From positions 1-7,933 of the forward strand of contig CAIYPH010000050.1 of assembly GCA_903928045.1 (NCBI GenBank): 7,933 bases of DNA. The letters run 5' to 3'. A program made the position numbers and the translations under genes. The stretch comes from an uncultured Rhodospirillales bacterium. Its GTDB lineage: Bacteria; Pseudomonadota; Alphaproteobacteria; Acetobacterales; Acetobacteraceae. The first letter of the stretch is position 1; every line of letters starts with the position of its first letter. Below are positions 1-6,140 of the stretch, in pieces. Below the pieces are notes generated by a model. The model worked only from the letters and a program-made list of their open reading frames with translations, had not been told where the DNA came from and ran no database searches.

Positions 1-126
1 AAGAAGCAAAAAAACTTTTTGATACTTTGTTGCCGTTGGCTTGGCGCTCCGGGGTGGTCGGGAGCGGTAGGCAGCAAACGGCTGAAAGTTTTTTGCTTCT
101 TTTTTTCAAAAAAGAAGCACTTCCTT
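1..126. repeat. Nested palindromic element, copy 1 (left end truncated by window)
   Basis: This is the first of four related AT-rich palindromic elements in the window. Positions 1-7 (AAGAAGC) are the right arm of a left-end hairpin cut by the window edge. The right-end hairpin is intact at 95-118: a GCTTC/GAAGC stem continued by T and A runs. Between them, the segment beginning GCAAAAAAACTTT at 6 and the segment GAAAGTTTTTTGC at 84-96 are inverted copies of each other. A GC-rich central hairpin pairs CGCTCC (45-50) with GGAGCG (61-66). The right boundary is the CTTCCTT also found at the ends of copies 2 and 3. The element lies 12 bp beyond the heparinase-family stop codon and does not disrupt that gene. 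No protein is evident in it; reading frames across it give low-complexity Lys/Phe peptides. Confidence 0.85.
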
Positions 127-138
127 CCCCACCCACCC

Positions 139-1740
139 CTAGCCGACCTTGGTAATCGCCCATTTGACCTGCTGTTCGCCGTCCTGATAGCCGGTCAGCA
201 CGATCTGGTCGGCCCGGCGCGGTTCGGGGCCGCCGAGATAGATGCTCTCCTCAAGCGTCATCCGCGCCCCCTCCGCCCGCAGCCGCCAGCCCATGCCGCC
301 GGGCAGGCGGAGCAGGGCGGTCTCGCCATCCTGTTGCAGCGAGACGTCGACGCCGGGGTGGAGGTGGAAGCGCACGGTGTAAGGCTGCGGCTCCTGCGCC
401 TCGATGGCGTCCTCGCCGCGGATATCCTCGCCGCTTTCGGACATGTAGATGCGCCGGCGATGGATGGCGCCGAAGGGCTTGAGGTAGCCGTCATGGCTGA
501 CATCGAGCCAATGCGCGCCATTGGCCTCCTGGCGCTGGGTCTCGATGCGCTCGGGACGGCGGCCGAGCCCGTCGGGCGTCAGTTGGGAGGAGTTGGTGTC
601 GGCGATCACCAGCGTGGAGTGGGCCGCAGTCGCGCGGGCGGCATCGCGCCATTCGCCCATCGCCGCCGGCACCGCGCCGCAATTGACGATCATGCGCTCC
701 TTGCCGATCGACAGCTCGAAGGAGAGCGTGCCGGCATGGGCGTAGCGGTCGATCTTGTGCGCCGGGGGAACGCCGCAATCCATGATCAGCACGGACTTGC
801 CGGCTTGCAGGCGGTGGAAGCCGCTTTCGTTCATCGCGCTCGGCCCGCGGGTGACGCGCCCGGCCTGGGTGAGCGCGAGGTCGATCAGCGCCGGGCTCTC
901 CTCCTTGCTGCCGTTGAACAGGGCGAGCCCGCCATCGCCGTGGCGCAGCGTGCGCAGGGCGGGGGCGACGCGCTCGATCGCCGGCGTCAGGCTGGCCGGC
1001 GGGGTGGCCTGGGCGGCCTGGAGGAGGGCGCGGATGTCGGTGAGGTCCTGCAAGACGGCGAGCAGCTGGGCCGGGCTGCGCTCGCAATGGCCACCATCGG
1101 GGAGGATCTGGCGGCTGAGTTCCTGCGGCAGCACGCGCAGCGCGCGGGAGAGGAAGGAGCCGTGCTCGGGCAGCGCCACAGCGGCGGCGATCAGTCCGCG
1201 CAGCGCGGTGAAGGCGCGCGCATCCAGCTCCTCGGGCGGCATGTTGGCGGCGAGCGTGCGGGCATCGGCGACCAGGCGGGACATCAGCTTTTGGCGGAAC
1301 CCGTCATCGGCGGAGGCGGCGAAGAAATCGTAGTGGCCGAGCCAGGCGGCGATGCGGGCGCCGGCGACGTCCGGCCGGTGGGCGATGGGGTCGAGCGCCG
1401 GCTCGCCGATCCAGTCGCCCACCAAAGAGCGGGCGCAGAGCCGGGCACCGTCGGTGCCGAGTGCGCGCAGGTCGCGCAGCCAGGTGAAGCCATGGGCGAG
1501 GGCACGCAGCATCGGCGGGTTGGCGCCCATGGCGAAGCCGCCGGGCTTGAGCTGGCCACGCACGCCGCCGATGTCGATATCACCGCGCAGCAGGGCGGCG
1601 CCGCGGCCGGGGTCACCGGGCCAGGGGTCGCGCACGGGCTGCGAGGGGGCGTCGGGGATGCGCACCATGCTGAGGCTGGGCAGGCGGGCGATCTGGCGGC
1701 GGACGGCCCGCAGCAGGTCGGTCGGGCTGGGCGGCTTCAT
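139..1740 (-). CDS. Heparinase II/III family protein
   Basis: This 533-residue protein is a full-length member of the heparinase II/III-like family, which is common next to rsmB in alphaproteobacteria. The family contains polysaccharide lyases acting on uronic-acid glycans, but the true substrate of this housekeeping-linked subgroup is not established, so no specific reaction is claimed. The N-terminal half (about 70-290) looks like the alpha-helical toroid domain (GGFAMGANPPMLRALAHGFTW style, with LPDGGHCERSP near 213-223). The C-terminal half (about 310-530) is the beta-sandwich, with RYAHAGTLSFELS at 332-344, AHSTLVIADTNSS at 373-385, and RRRIYMSESGEDIRGED near 428-444. No clear signal peptide is visible, suggesting a cytoplasmic location or an unrecognised export route. 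The ATG overlaps the rpe stop in an ATGA (1737-1740), so translation is probably coupled to rpe. In many alphaproteobacteria purH follows; here the palindromic element comes next and the window ends. Confidence 0.9.
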   Translation of the reverse strand: MKPPSPTDLLRAVRRQIARLPSLSMVRIPDAPSQPVRDPWPGDPGRGAALLRGDIDIGGVRGQLKPGGFAMGANPPMLRALAHGFTWLRDLRALGTDGARLCARSLVGDWIGEPALDPIAHRPDVAGARIAAWLGHYDFFAASADDGFRQKLMSRLVADARTLAANMPPEELDARAFTALRGLIAAAVALPEHGSFLSRALRVLPQELSRQILPDGGHCERSPAQLLAVLQDLTDIRALLQAAQATPPASLTPAIERVAPALRTLRHGDGGLALFNGSKEESPALIDLALTQAGRVTRGPSAMNESGFHRLQAGKSVLIMDCGVPPAHKIDRYAHAGTLSFELSIGKERMIVNCGAVPAAMGEWRDAARATAAHSTLVIADTNSSQLTPDGLGRRPERIETQRQEANGAHWLDVSHDGYLKPFGAIHRRRIYMSESGEDIRGEDAIEAQEPQPYTVRFHLHPGVDVSLQQDGETALLRLPGGMGWRLRAEGARMTLEESIYLGGPEPRRADQIVLTGYQDGEQQVKWAITKVG

Positions 1741-2417
1741 GCCGCGCCCCGCAGACCGGCGATCGCGGCGGTGTAGTCGGCGGCGCCGAACACCGCGGTG
1801 CCGGCCACCAGCGTGTCCGCCCCGGCGGCGATTATCGCGGGCGCGGTCGCCGCGGTGACCCCACCATCGACCTGGAGGCGGATGGCGCGGCCGGAGGCAT
1901 CGATCAGGCGGCGCAGGGCGGCGATCTTGTCGAGCTGGCTCGCGATGAAGGCCTGCCCGCCGAAACCGGGGTTGACCGTCATCACCATGACGATGTCCAG
2001 CAGATCCAGTGCCCAGGCGATGCTCTCGATGGGGGTGGCCGGGTTCAGCACCACGCCGGCTTTTTTACCGAGCGCGCGGATGGCCTGGAGGGTGCGATGC
2101 AGATGGGGGCCGGATTCGGGGTGTACGCTGATATGGTCGGCGCCGGCCTCGGCGAAGGCGGCGAGGTAGGGGTCGACCGGGGCGATCATCAGATGCACGT
2201 CGAACGGCAGCGCGCAGTGGCGGCGCAGCGCCTTGATGAGTACGGGGCCGAAGCTGATGTTGGGCACGAAATGCCCGTCCATCACGTCCAGATGCAGCCA
2301 ATCCGCCCCGGCGGCTTCGATGGCCGCGGCCTCGGCGCCAAGACGCGCGAAATCAGCCGCGAGCAGGCTCGGCGCGACGATGATTTTGCGGTCAGACGGC
2401 GGGCGGCCAGTGTCCAT
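1737..2417 (-). CDS. rpe: Ribulose-phosphate 3-epimerase
   Basis: Rpe interconverts D-ribulose 5-phosphate and D-xylulose 5-phosphate in the pentose phosphate (and Calvin) pathway, in the cytoplasm. The 226-residue length is normal for this TIM-barrel enzyme. Signature motifs are all present: APSLLAADF (15-23), LHLDVMDGHFVPNISFG (41-57), FDVHLMI (72-78), VNPGFGGQ (148-155) and VDGGV (183-187). By family knowledge H42, D44, H75 and D184 are the metal ligands, and the two Asp residues act as acid/base catalysts. I chose the ATG at 2417; a GTG lies one codon upstream at 2420. The only SD-like sequence is a weak GGA six bases before the ATG. The gene follows rsmB after a 62-bp gap and overlaps the heparinase-family gene by 4 bp, so the three are probably one transcript. 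Confidence 0.96.
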   Translation of the reverse strand: MDTGRPPSDRKIIVAPSLLAADFARLGAEAAAIEAAGADWLHLDVMDGHFVPNISFGPVLIKALRRHCALPFDVHLMIAPVDPYLAAFAEAGADHISVHPESGPHLHRTLQAIRALGKKAGVVLNPATPIESIAWALDLLDIVMVMTVNPGFGGQAFIASQLDKIAALRRLIDASGRAIRLQVDGGVTAATAPAIIAAGADTLVAGTAVFGAADYTAAIAGLRGAA

Positions 2418-2479
2418 CACGTTTCCGGGGAGAGTGCGACGGTTCTAGCCAGTCCGCTCCGTGGCGCACAAGCGAGGGA

Positions 2480-3718
2480 TCAGGCGCGGATGAAGCGTGC
2501 GATGAAAAACCCGTCCATCCCGCCCGATGTGGGCCATAGCGCGGGGGTGGTGCGCAAATACCCCTCCGGCGTCAGCGCCTCGGCGATCCCCGCGGCCTCC
2601 TCAGGCGTGAACGGAGCGGGGCGGAGCGGCAGGCGCTTGGCGGCCAGCGCGGCGCGGACGGGCCCTTCGTCGAGTTGCAGCGAGCACACCGCGTAGATCA
2701 GCCGTCCGCCTGGCCGCAGCATCGATGCCGCGGCGGTGAGCAGAGCGTCCTGCTGTTTCGTGAGATCGACGATGTCGCGCGGGCGCTTGAGGTGCGGCAC
2801 GTCAGGGTGGCGGCGGATGGTGCCGGTGGCACTGCAGGGGGCATCGAGCAGGACGGCGTCGAGCAGCGCATCGGGGCGCCACACGGTCGCGTCGGCGGTC
2901 ACGGTCTCGGCGGTGAGGCCGAGGCGGGCGAGGTTGTCGCGCAGCCGGACGAGGCGGGCCGGGTTGCTCTCCACCGCGATCACGCTGGCGCCGGCGGCGG
3001 CGAGCTGCGCCGTTTTGCCGCCGGGTGCGGCGCAGAGATCGGCAATATGTTCGCCGGGGTGGGGGGCGAGCAGCCGGGCGGGCAAGGCGGCGGCGGCGTC
3101 TTGCACCCAGAAGCCGCCCTCGGCAAAGCCAGGCAGATCGGCCACCCGCGTGCCCGCCGGGTAGCGCCAGGAGCCGGTGGGCAGCGCGACGCCGCCCTCG
3201 GGCGCGCTGGCGCCGGGCTTGAGCGTGAGGTCGAGCGGCGCCTCGATCTGCTGAGCGGTGGCGATCGCCCGGGCATCTGGGCCCCAGGCGGTCCAGAGCC
3301 AGGGCGGCGTGTCGAGGCGCGGGGAATCGAGCCCCTCGAGCGCCGTCTGGCCGGCATCGGCGACGCGGCGCAGCACGGCATTGATCATTTTGCAAAACGC
3401 CGGCAGCCCCTTGGCGCGCGCGAGCGCCACCGCGGTGCCGACCGCGGCATGGGGCGGCGTGTCGAGCAGCAGCAGCCCGGCGGCACCGATACGCAGGATA
3501 TGGAGAACTTTCGGCGGCGGCGCCTTGGCCAGGAAGGGCTCAAGCACCGCATCGAGCGTGCCGGCGCGGCGCAGCACGGCGGCGGCCAGGCGATGCGCGG
3601 CGGCGCGGTCCCGCGGCTCCAGCGCGGGGAGACCGCCGAGCGCCTCCTCCAGCGTGCGATGGCGCTCAAGCACCGCGCTGATGAGGTCAAACGCGGCTTC
3701 GCGGGTGGGGTCGCGCAT
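2480..3718 (-). CDS. rsmB: 16S rRNA (cytosine(967)-C(5))-methyltransferase, RsmB/Sun family
   Basis: This SAM-dependent RNA methyltransferase is predicted to place m5C in 16S rRNA. The 412-residue protein has an N-terminal NusB-like helical domain (about 1-125), a linker with FWVQDAAAALPARLL (203-217), and a Rossmann methyltransferase domain. Motif I for SAM binding is DLCAAPGGKT (227-236). Motif IV is DAPCS (292-296), and motif VI is YAVCS (342-346) with the expected nucleophile Cys345. The C-terminus MDGFFIARF is typical. The start at 3718 (MRDPTREAAFDL) was chosen because the upstream in-frame extension to 3808 is translated tRNA sequence, not protein. A clear SD is not visible. It lies 29 bp downstream of tRNA-Ala on the same strand, so the tRNA and rsmB may share a primary transcript. 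The assignment to C967 rests on family similarity; other RsmB/NOP paralogues exist in alphaproteobacteria. Confidence 0.93.
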   Translation of the reverse strand: MRDPTREAAFDLISAVLERHRTLEEALGGLPALEPRDRAAAHRLAAAVLRRAGTLDAVLEPFLAKAPPPKVLHILRIGAAGLLLLDTPPHAAVGTAVALARAKGLPAFCKMINAVLRRVADAGQTALEGLDSPRLDTPPWLWTAWGPDARAIATAQQIEAPLDLTLKPGASAPEGGVALPTGSWRYPAGTRVADLPGFAEGGFWVQDAAAALPARLLAPHPGEHIADLCAAPGGKTAQLAAAGASVIAVESNPARLVRLRDNLARLGLTAETVTADATVWRPDALLDAVLLDAPCSATGTIRRHPDVPHLKRPRDIVDLTKQQDALLTAAASMLRPGGRLIYAVCSLQLDEGPVRAALAAKRLPLRPAPFTPEEAAGIAEALTPEGYLRTTPALWPTSGGMDGFFIARFIRA

Positions 3719-3747
3719 GTTCTGCCCAGGGGAAACGCGTGGAGCCG

Positions 3748-3823
3748 TGGTGGAGCTGAGGGGAATCGAACCCCTGACCTCCTCATTGCGAACGAGGCGC
3801 TCTCCCAACTGAGCTACAGCCCC
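3748..3823 (-). tRNA. tRNA-Ala (anticodon CGC)
   Basis: A complete 76-nt cloverleaf can be read on the minus strand. The acceptor stem is GGGGCTG / CAGCTCC, including the G3:U70 wobble pair that is the main identity element for alanyl-tRNA synthetase. The D arm is GCTC-AGTTGGGA-GAGC. The anticodon arm is CCTCG-TTCGCAA-TGAGG, giving anticodon CGC, which reads the GCG codon abundant in this GC-rich genome. The variable loop is AGGTC and the T arm is AGGGG-TTCGATT-CCCCT. The discriminator base is A, and the CCA end is encoded (3748-3750). The lowest anticodon-stem pair is G:U. Confidence 0.97.
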
Positions 3824-3870
3824 GGTCCACGCTGAAATGCAGCCCGAGACCGAGCCGCATGCGAGGGCGC

Positions 3871-3899
3871 GGTTTCGCGCAACTGGGGGACCAAGTCAA
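3871..3899 (-). promoter_or_regulatory. Possible sigma70-type promoter for tRNA-Ala/rsmB
   Basis: On the minus strand a TTGACT hexamer (3894-3899, preceded by C as in the common alphaproteobacterial CTTGAC -35 box) stands 17 bases before GAAACC (3871-3876), upstream of the tRNA. The -35 is good; the -10 is poor and lacks the usual leading TA. The predicted transcript would start about 40 bases before the mature tRNA 5' end. This is a weak call based only on the -35 match, the spacing and the position. Confidence 0.25.
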
Positions 3900-4085
3900 G
3901 CGTGACGGGCGGGATTGAGAAAAAACGTGGCCGGCCGCGCCTTATTCGTCACCACGCACCGTCCCCGGAGGTCTGGTTCGCGGTAATGACGGCCTCCCTG
4001 ATGAGCCAGGGGTGAACCATCCTGGAGCCGGCGGCGATTTCAGCCAGCCTCCCGATTGCGCCGGGCGGGCAAAGGCGGCACGATC

Positions 4086-4092
4086 GGGGAGG
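4086..4092 (+). promoter_or_regulatory. Stranded Shine-Dalgarno sequence GGGGAGG
   Basis: GGGGAGG followed by T is a strong match to the anti-SD end of 16S rRNA, yet no start codon lies at a workable distance downstream. Four bases later palindromic element copy 2 begins. If the element (4097-4231) is removed, GGGGAGG sits 9 bases before the ATG of the permease 1 gene at 4237, an ideal spacing. The ATG as it stands has only the pyrimidine-rich element end in front of it and no SD. I infer that this was the original ribosome binding site, displaced by the insertion. Confidence 0.5.
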
Positions 4093-4096
4093 TAGC

Positions 4097-4231
4097 AAGG
4101 AAGGGTGTTCTTTTTTGAAAAAAAGAACCAAAAAACTGTTATTCGTTTGGTGTCGGTTTGCCCGGGAAGCTCCGCGGCGAACGGGTAGAGAATTTTTGCT
4201 TCTTTTTTCAAAAAGAAGCGCTTCCTTCCTT
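4097..4231. repeat. Nested palindromic element, copy 2 (complete)
   Basis: This is a complete copy of about 135 bp bounded by AAGGAAGG at the left and CCTTCCTT at the right, an 8-bp terminal inverted repeat. The left hairpin at 4107-4128 has a GTTC/GAAC stem extended by T6 and A7. The right hairpin at 4198-4219 has a GCTTC/GAAGC stem extended by T6 and A5. The inner arms, from about 4129 (CAAAAAACTGTTATTCG) and up to about 4198 (CGGGTAGAGAATTTTTG), are imperfect inverted copies. The centre is GC-rich, but its apical hairpin (GGA/TCC around 4165-4173) is weaker than in copies 1 and 3. The exact right boundary is uncertain by 4 bp because CCTT is duplicated there; by comparison with copies 1 and 3 the end could be 4227. 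The element ends 5 bp before the permease 1 ATG. Confidence 0.85.
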
Positions 4232-4236
4232 ACAGT

Positions 4237-5157
4237 ATGATCAAGCACCTCGCGGGCAGGCTGGGCCAGGCGCTGGTGGCGAGTTTCGGCGTGCTGACCA
4301 TCGTCTTCTTCGTCATGCGCCTCTCCGGGGACCCGACGCTGCTGCTGGTGCCGGAAGGGGCGACGGGGGAGCAGATCGCCGCCCTGCGCCATGAGCTTGG
4401 CTTCGACCGGCCGCTGTTCGTGCAGTATCTCAGCTATCTCGCCGATCTCGCGCGGCTCGATCTCGGCGAGAGCCTGGTGCAGCGCTCGGGGGTGGCCGGC
4501 ATCGTCGCCGAACGCATCCCCTACACGGTGGAACTCGCCGCCGGCGCGCTGGTGGTGGCGCTCGGCATCGGCATTCCCGCCGGCGTCGCCATGGCGGTGT
4601 GGCGCGGCGGCATTGTGGAGCGCCTGCTGGCCGGCTTCGTGCTGACCGGGCAGAGCCTGCCCACTTTCTGGTCCGGCATCCTGCTGATCCTGCTGTTCGG
4701 CGTGAACCTCGGCTGGCTGCCGACCTCGGGCGCCGACAGCCTGGCCTCCCTGGTCATGCCGGCGATCGCGCTCGGCGCGCTCACCATGTCCACCTTCGCG
4801 CGGATGACCCGCATCGCGGTGCTCGATGAGTTATCGCGCGACTACGTCTCGGCCGCCCGGGCGCGCGGCCTGTCGCGCGGCGCCGCCGTGCTGCGCCACG
4901 TACTGCGCAACGCGGCAATCCCGGTGGTGACCATCGCGGCGCTGGAAGTGGGCAATCTCCTGGCCGGCGCGGTGATCGTCGAGACCGTCTTCGCCTGGCC
5001 CGGCATCGGCCAGCTCGCCATCCAGTCGATCGCGGCGCGGGACTTCCTCATCGTGCAGAGCGTCGTGCTGTTCGTCTCGATCGTCTACATCGCCATGAAT
5101 CTGCTGGCCGACATCGCCTACGCGGCGATTGATCCGCGGATCAGGCTCGATCGATGA
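4237..5157 (+). CDS. ABC transporter permease, DppB/OppB type (permease 1)
   Basis: This 306-residue inner-membrane subunit forms half of the channel of a peptide/nickel-class ABC importer. It has the usual six-segment layout: TM1 at about 10-29 followed by the periplasmic segment with GDPTLLLVPEGAT, further segments at about 97-121, 130-158, 170-190, 229-252 and 272-296, and a C-terminal DPRIR. The cytoplasmic EAA coupling loop, which docks on the ATPase, is at about 202-231 with SAARARGLS and the later RNAAIPV. Length and N-terminus match the family, so the ATG at 4237 is well supported even though it has no SD. Its presumed SD lies on the far side of repeat copy 2. The TGA stop is embedded in an ATGA (5154-5157) that looks like the former overlap with the second permease gene. 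The transported substrate cannot be told from the permease. Confidence 0.94.
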   Translation: MIKHLAGRLGQALVASFGVLTIVFFVMRLSGDPTLLLVPEGATGEQIAALRHELGFDRPLFVQYLSYLADLARLDLGESLVQRSGVAGIVAERIPYTVELAAGALVVALGIGIPAGVAMAVWRGGIVERLLAGFVLTGQSLPTFWSGILLILLFGVNLGWLPTSGADSLASLVMPAIALGALTMSTFARMTRIAVLDELSRDYVSAARARGLSRGAAVLRHVLRNAAIPVVTIAALEVGNLLAGAVIVETVFAWPGIGQLAIQSIAARDFLIVQSVVLFVSIVYIAMNLLADIAYAAIDPRIRLDR

Positions 5158-5300
5158 AGGCAGTCAGCAAGCAAGCGCTTCTTTTTGAAAAAAGAAGCAA
5201 AAACTTTTTATCCATTGGCTCCGCCGCCTCCCCGGAGAGGGCGAAGCGAACGGATAGACGTTTTTTGGTTCTTTTTTCCAAAAAAGAACCCCTTCCTTGA
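5154..5300 (+). CDS. 48-codon ORF across repeat copy 3, possible translational relay
   Basis: An ATG overlapping the permease 1 stop (ATGA, 5154-5157) opens a 48-codon frame that crosses the entire palindromic element. It ends at TGA 5298-5300, which overlaps the TTG start of the permease 2 gene (TTGA, 5297-5300). The peptide is basic and low in complexity (MKAVSKQALLFEKRSKNFL at the N-terminus, FLVLFSKKEPLP at the C-terminus) and reflects the repeat, so it is unlikely to be a functional protein. Its probable role is to carry ribosomes from the permease 1 stop to the permease 2 start by stop/start coupling. The frame is seen directly; translation and coupling are inferred. The open frame could also be chance. 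Confidence 0.4.
   Translation: MKAVSKQALLFEKRSKNFLSIGSAASPERAKRTDRRFLVLFSKKEPLP
5157..5298. repeat. Nested palindromic element, copy 3 (complete, at permease gene junction)
   Basis: This copy of about 140 bp has AAGG at its left end and CCTTCCTT at its right end. The left hairpin is at 5177-5198 (GCTTC/GAAGC with T5 and A6). The right hairpin is at 5267-5290 (GGTTC/GAACC with T6 and A6 around a CC loop), a perfect 11-bp stem. The inner arms 5198-5219 and 5246-5267 are imperfect inverted copies (ACTTTTTATCCATTGG against GAACGGATAGACGTTTT). The centre contains the perfect palindrome CTCCCCGGAG at 5228-5237. Rejoining the flanks restores ATGACC, that is, permease 1 stop and permease 2 start overlapping by 4 bp. 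A target duplication of 1-3 bp (up to TGA at both sides) is possible, but the boundaries are ambiguous from one site. Confidence 0.85.
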
Positions 5301-6130
5301 CCGCACGCCTCTCCCCCGGCATCGCCGTCATCCTTGTGCTGCTGGCAGCCTTCCTGCTCGCCGCCGCGGGGGCGGACCTGCTGTCCCCGGCCGATCCGCT
5401 GCGCCAATCCCTGCTGCTCCGCCTGCGCGAGCCCGGCTTCGCGACCAGGGCCGCGACCTACTGGCTCGGCACCGACGATCTCGGGCGGGATTTGCTGTCC
5501 CGCATCCTCTACGGCGCCCGCGCCTCGCTGCTGGTCGCCGCGCTGTCCGTCTCGGTGTCGCTGGTGGTGGGCACCGCGCTCGGCCTGCTGGCCGGCTGGT
5601 TCCGCGGCTGGACTGCGGTGCTGATCATGCGCTTCGTCGATACCATGCTGAGCATCCCGGCGATCCTGCTAGCCGTGCTGACGGTAGCCGTGCTGGGCCC
5701 GGGCTTCCTCAAGCTGGTGATGGTGCTCGGGCTGACCCGCTGGCCGCGCTACACCCGCGTCGCCTATGCCGCGACGCTGCAGGTAGCCGGGCTGCCCTAC
5801 ATCAAGGCCGCCGAGATGGCCGGCTGCGGTGCCACGCGCACCCTCTGGCGCCACATCCTGCCCAACATCGCCGGGCCGCTGATGGTGGTCGCCACCAGCG
5901 AATTCGGCCTGATGATCCTCTTCGAGGCCGGCCTGTCCTTCCTCGGCCTCGGCATCCAGCCGCCCTACCCGTCCTGGGGCTCGATCATGAGCGCGGGGCG
6001 GCAATACGTCACCCGCGCCTGGTGGCTGACCGTGTTCCCCGGCGCCTGCCTGTTCGTGCTGGTGCTGTGCGTCAACGTATTCGGAGACTGGCTGCGCGAC
6101 CGGGTGGACCCCCGCTCGCGCGGCCGATAG
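5297..6130 (+). CDS. ABC transporter permease, DppC/OppC type (permease 2)
   Basis: This 277-residue protein is the second channel subunit of the importer. TM1 (about 8-25) begins only a few residues after the start. It is followed by the periplasmic LLSPADPLRQ, the family hallmark LGTDDLGRDLLSRILYGAR around 57-75, further TM segments at about 77-100, 107-136, 199-219 and 245-264, and FLGLGIQPPYPSWG near 215-228. The EAA loop is at about 168-197 (KAAEMAGCG and later LPNIAGPLM). The start is TTG at 5297, with the two Ts supplied by the end of repeat copy 3. No in-frame ATG exists upstream, and starting further down would remove TM1. Before the insertion the gene probably began ATG ACC GCA CGC in an ATGA overlap with permease 1. 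No SD precedes the TTG; the pyrimidine-rich repeat end does. The next gene starts 10 bp after the stop. Confidence 0.92.
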   Translation: MTARLSPGIAVILVLLAAFLLAAAGADLLSPADPLRQSLLLRLREPGFATRAATYWLGTDDLGRDLLSRILYGARASLLVAALSVSVSLVVGTALGLLAGWFRGWTAVLIMRFVDTMLSIPAILLAVLTVAVLGPGFLKLVMVLGLTRWPRYTRVAYAATLQVAGLPYIKAAEMAGCGATRTLWRHILPNIAGPLMVVATSEFGLMILFEAGLSFLGLGIQPPYPSWGSIMSAGRQYVTRAWWLTVFPGACLFVLVLCVNVFGDWLRDRVDPRSRGR

Positions 6131-6133
6131 GAG
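6129..6133 (+). promoter_or_regulatory. Ribosome binding site of the SDR gene
   Basis: AGGAG overlaps the permease 2 TAG stop by two bases and lies 7 bases before the ATG at 6141. It supports that start. It is the only well-spaced SD among the plus-strand genes here: the permease genes are affected by the repeats, and the ATPase gene starts in an ATGA overlap. Confidence 0.8.
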
Positions 6134-6140
6134 AATTGAA

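Larger units (their letters stand above)
3824..4096. other. Divergent intergenic region between tRNA-Ala and the transporter operon
   Basis: About 270 bases separate the minus-strand tRNA from palindromic element copy 2. The part near the tRNA probably holds its promoter. A GGCCGGCC palindrome occurs around 3929-3936, just after a short A run. The plus-strand promoter for the transporter operon should lie here, but I see no convincing -35/-10 pair: TTGAGA at 3915 and TTATTC at 3942 are about 21 bases apart, which is too far. The minus strand from about 4096 to 3949 holds one open frame running on from the element. It resembles no family I recognise and has no start of its own. There is no periplasmic binding protein gene, although one often precedes permeases of this type. 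Confidence 0.5.

Noticed and set aside
95..118. Repeat hairpins as intrinsic terminators, for example after the heparinase-family gene
   Set aside because: The stems are mostly A:T and are followed by an A run or mixed sequence rather than a T run after a GC-rich stem. Copies also occur inside an operon that must be read through.
19..1776. Plus-strand open frame of 585 codons opposite the heparinase-family gene
   Set aside because: It is the antisense of a convincing family protein, has biased low-complexity composition, and its first part reads through repeat copy 1. Long antisense frames are expected at this GC content.
2675..3835. Plus-strand open frame of 386 codons opposite rsmB and the tRNA
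   Set aside because: It is antisense to RsmB with all methyltransferase motifs on the other strand, and its end is antisense tRNA.
4158..4394. Short frames crossing repeat copy 2 (plus 4158-4394, minus 3942-4211 and 3949-4392)
   Set aside because: They are made largely of translated repeat (Lys/Phe-rich) plus out-of-frame permease sequence; no start signal or family resemblance.
5277..5300. A -1 ribosomal frameshift fusing the 48-codon ORF to permease 2
   Set aside because: The A6G stretch at 5280-5286 is in the wrong phase for a good A-AAA-AAG slip (codons read AAA AAA GAA). A TTG start at the stop overlap explains the gene more simply.
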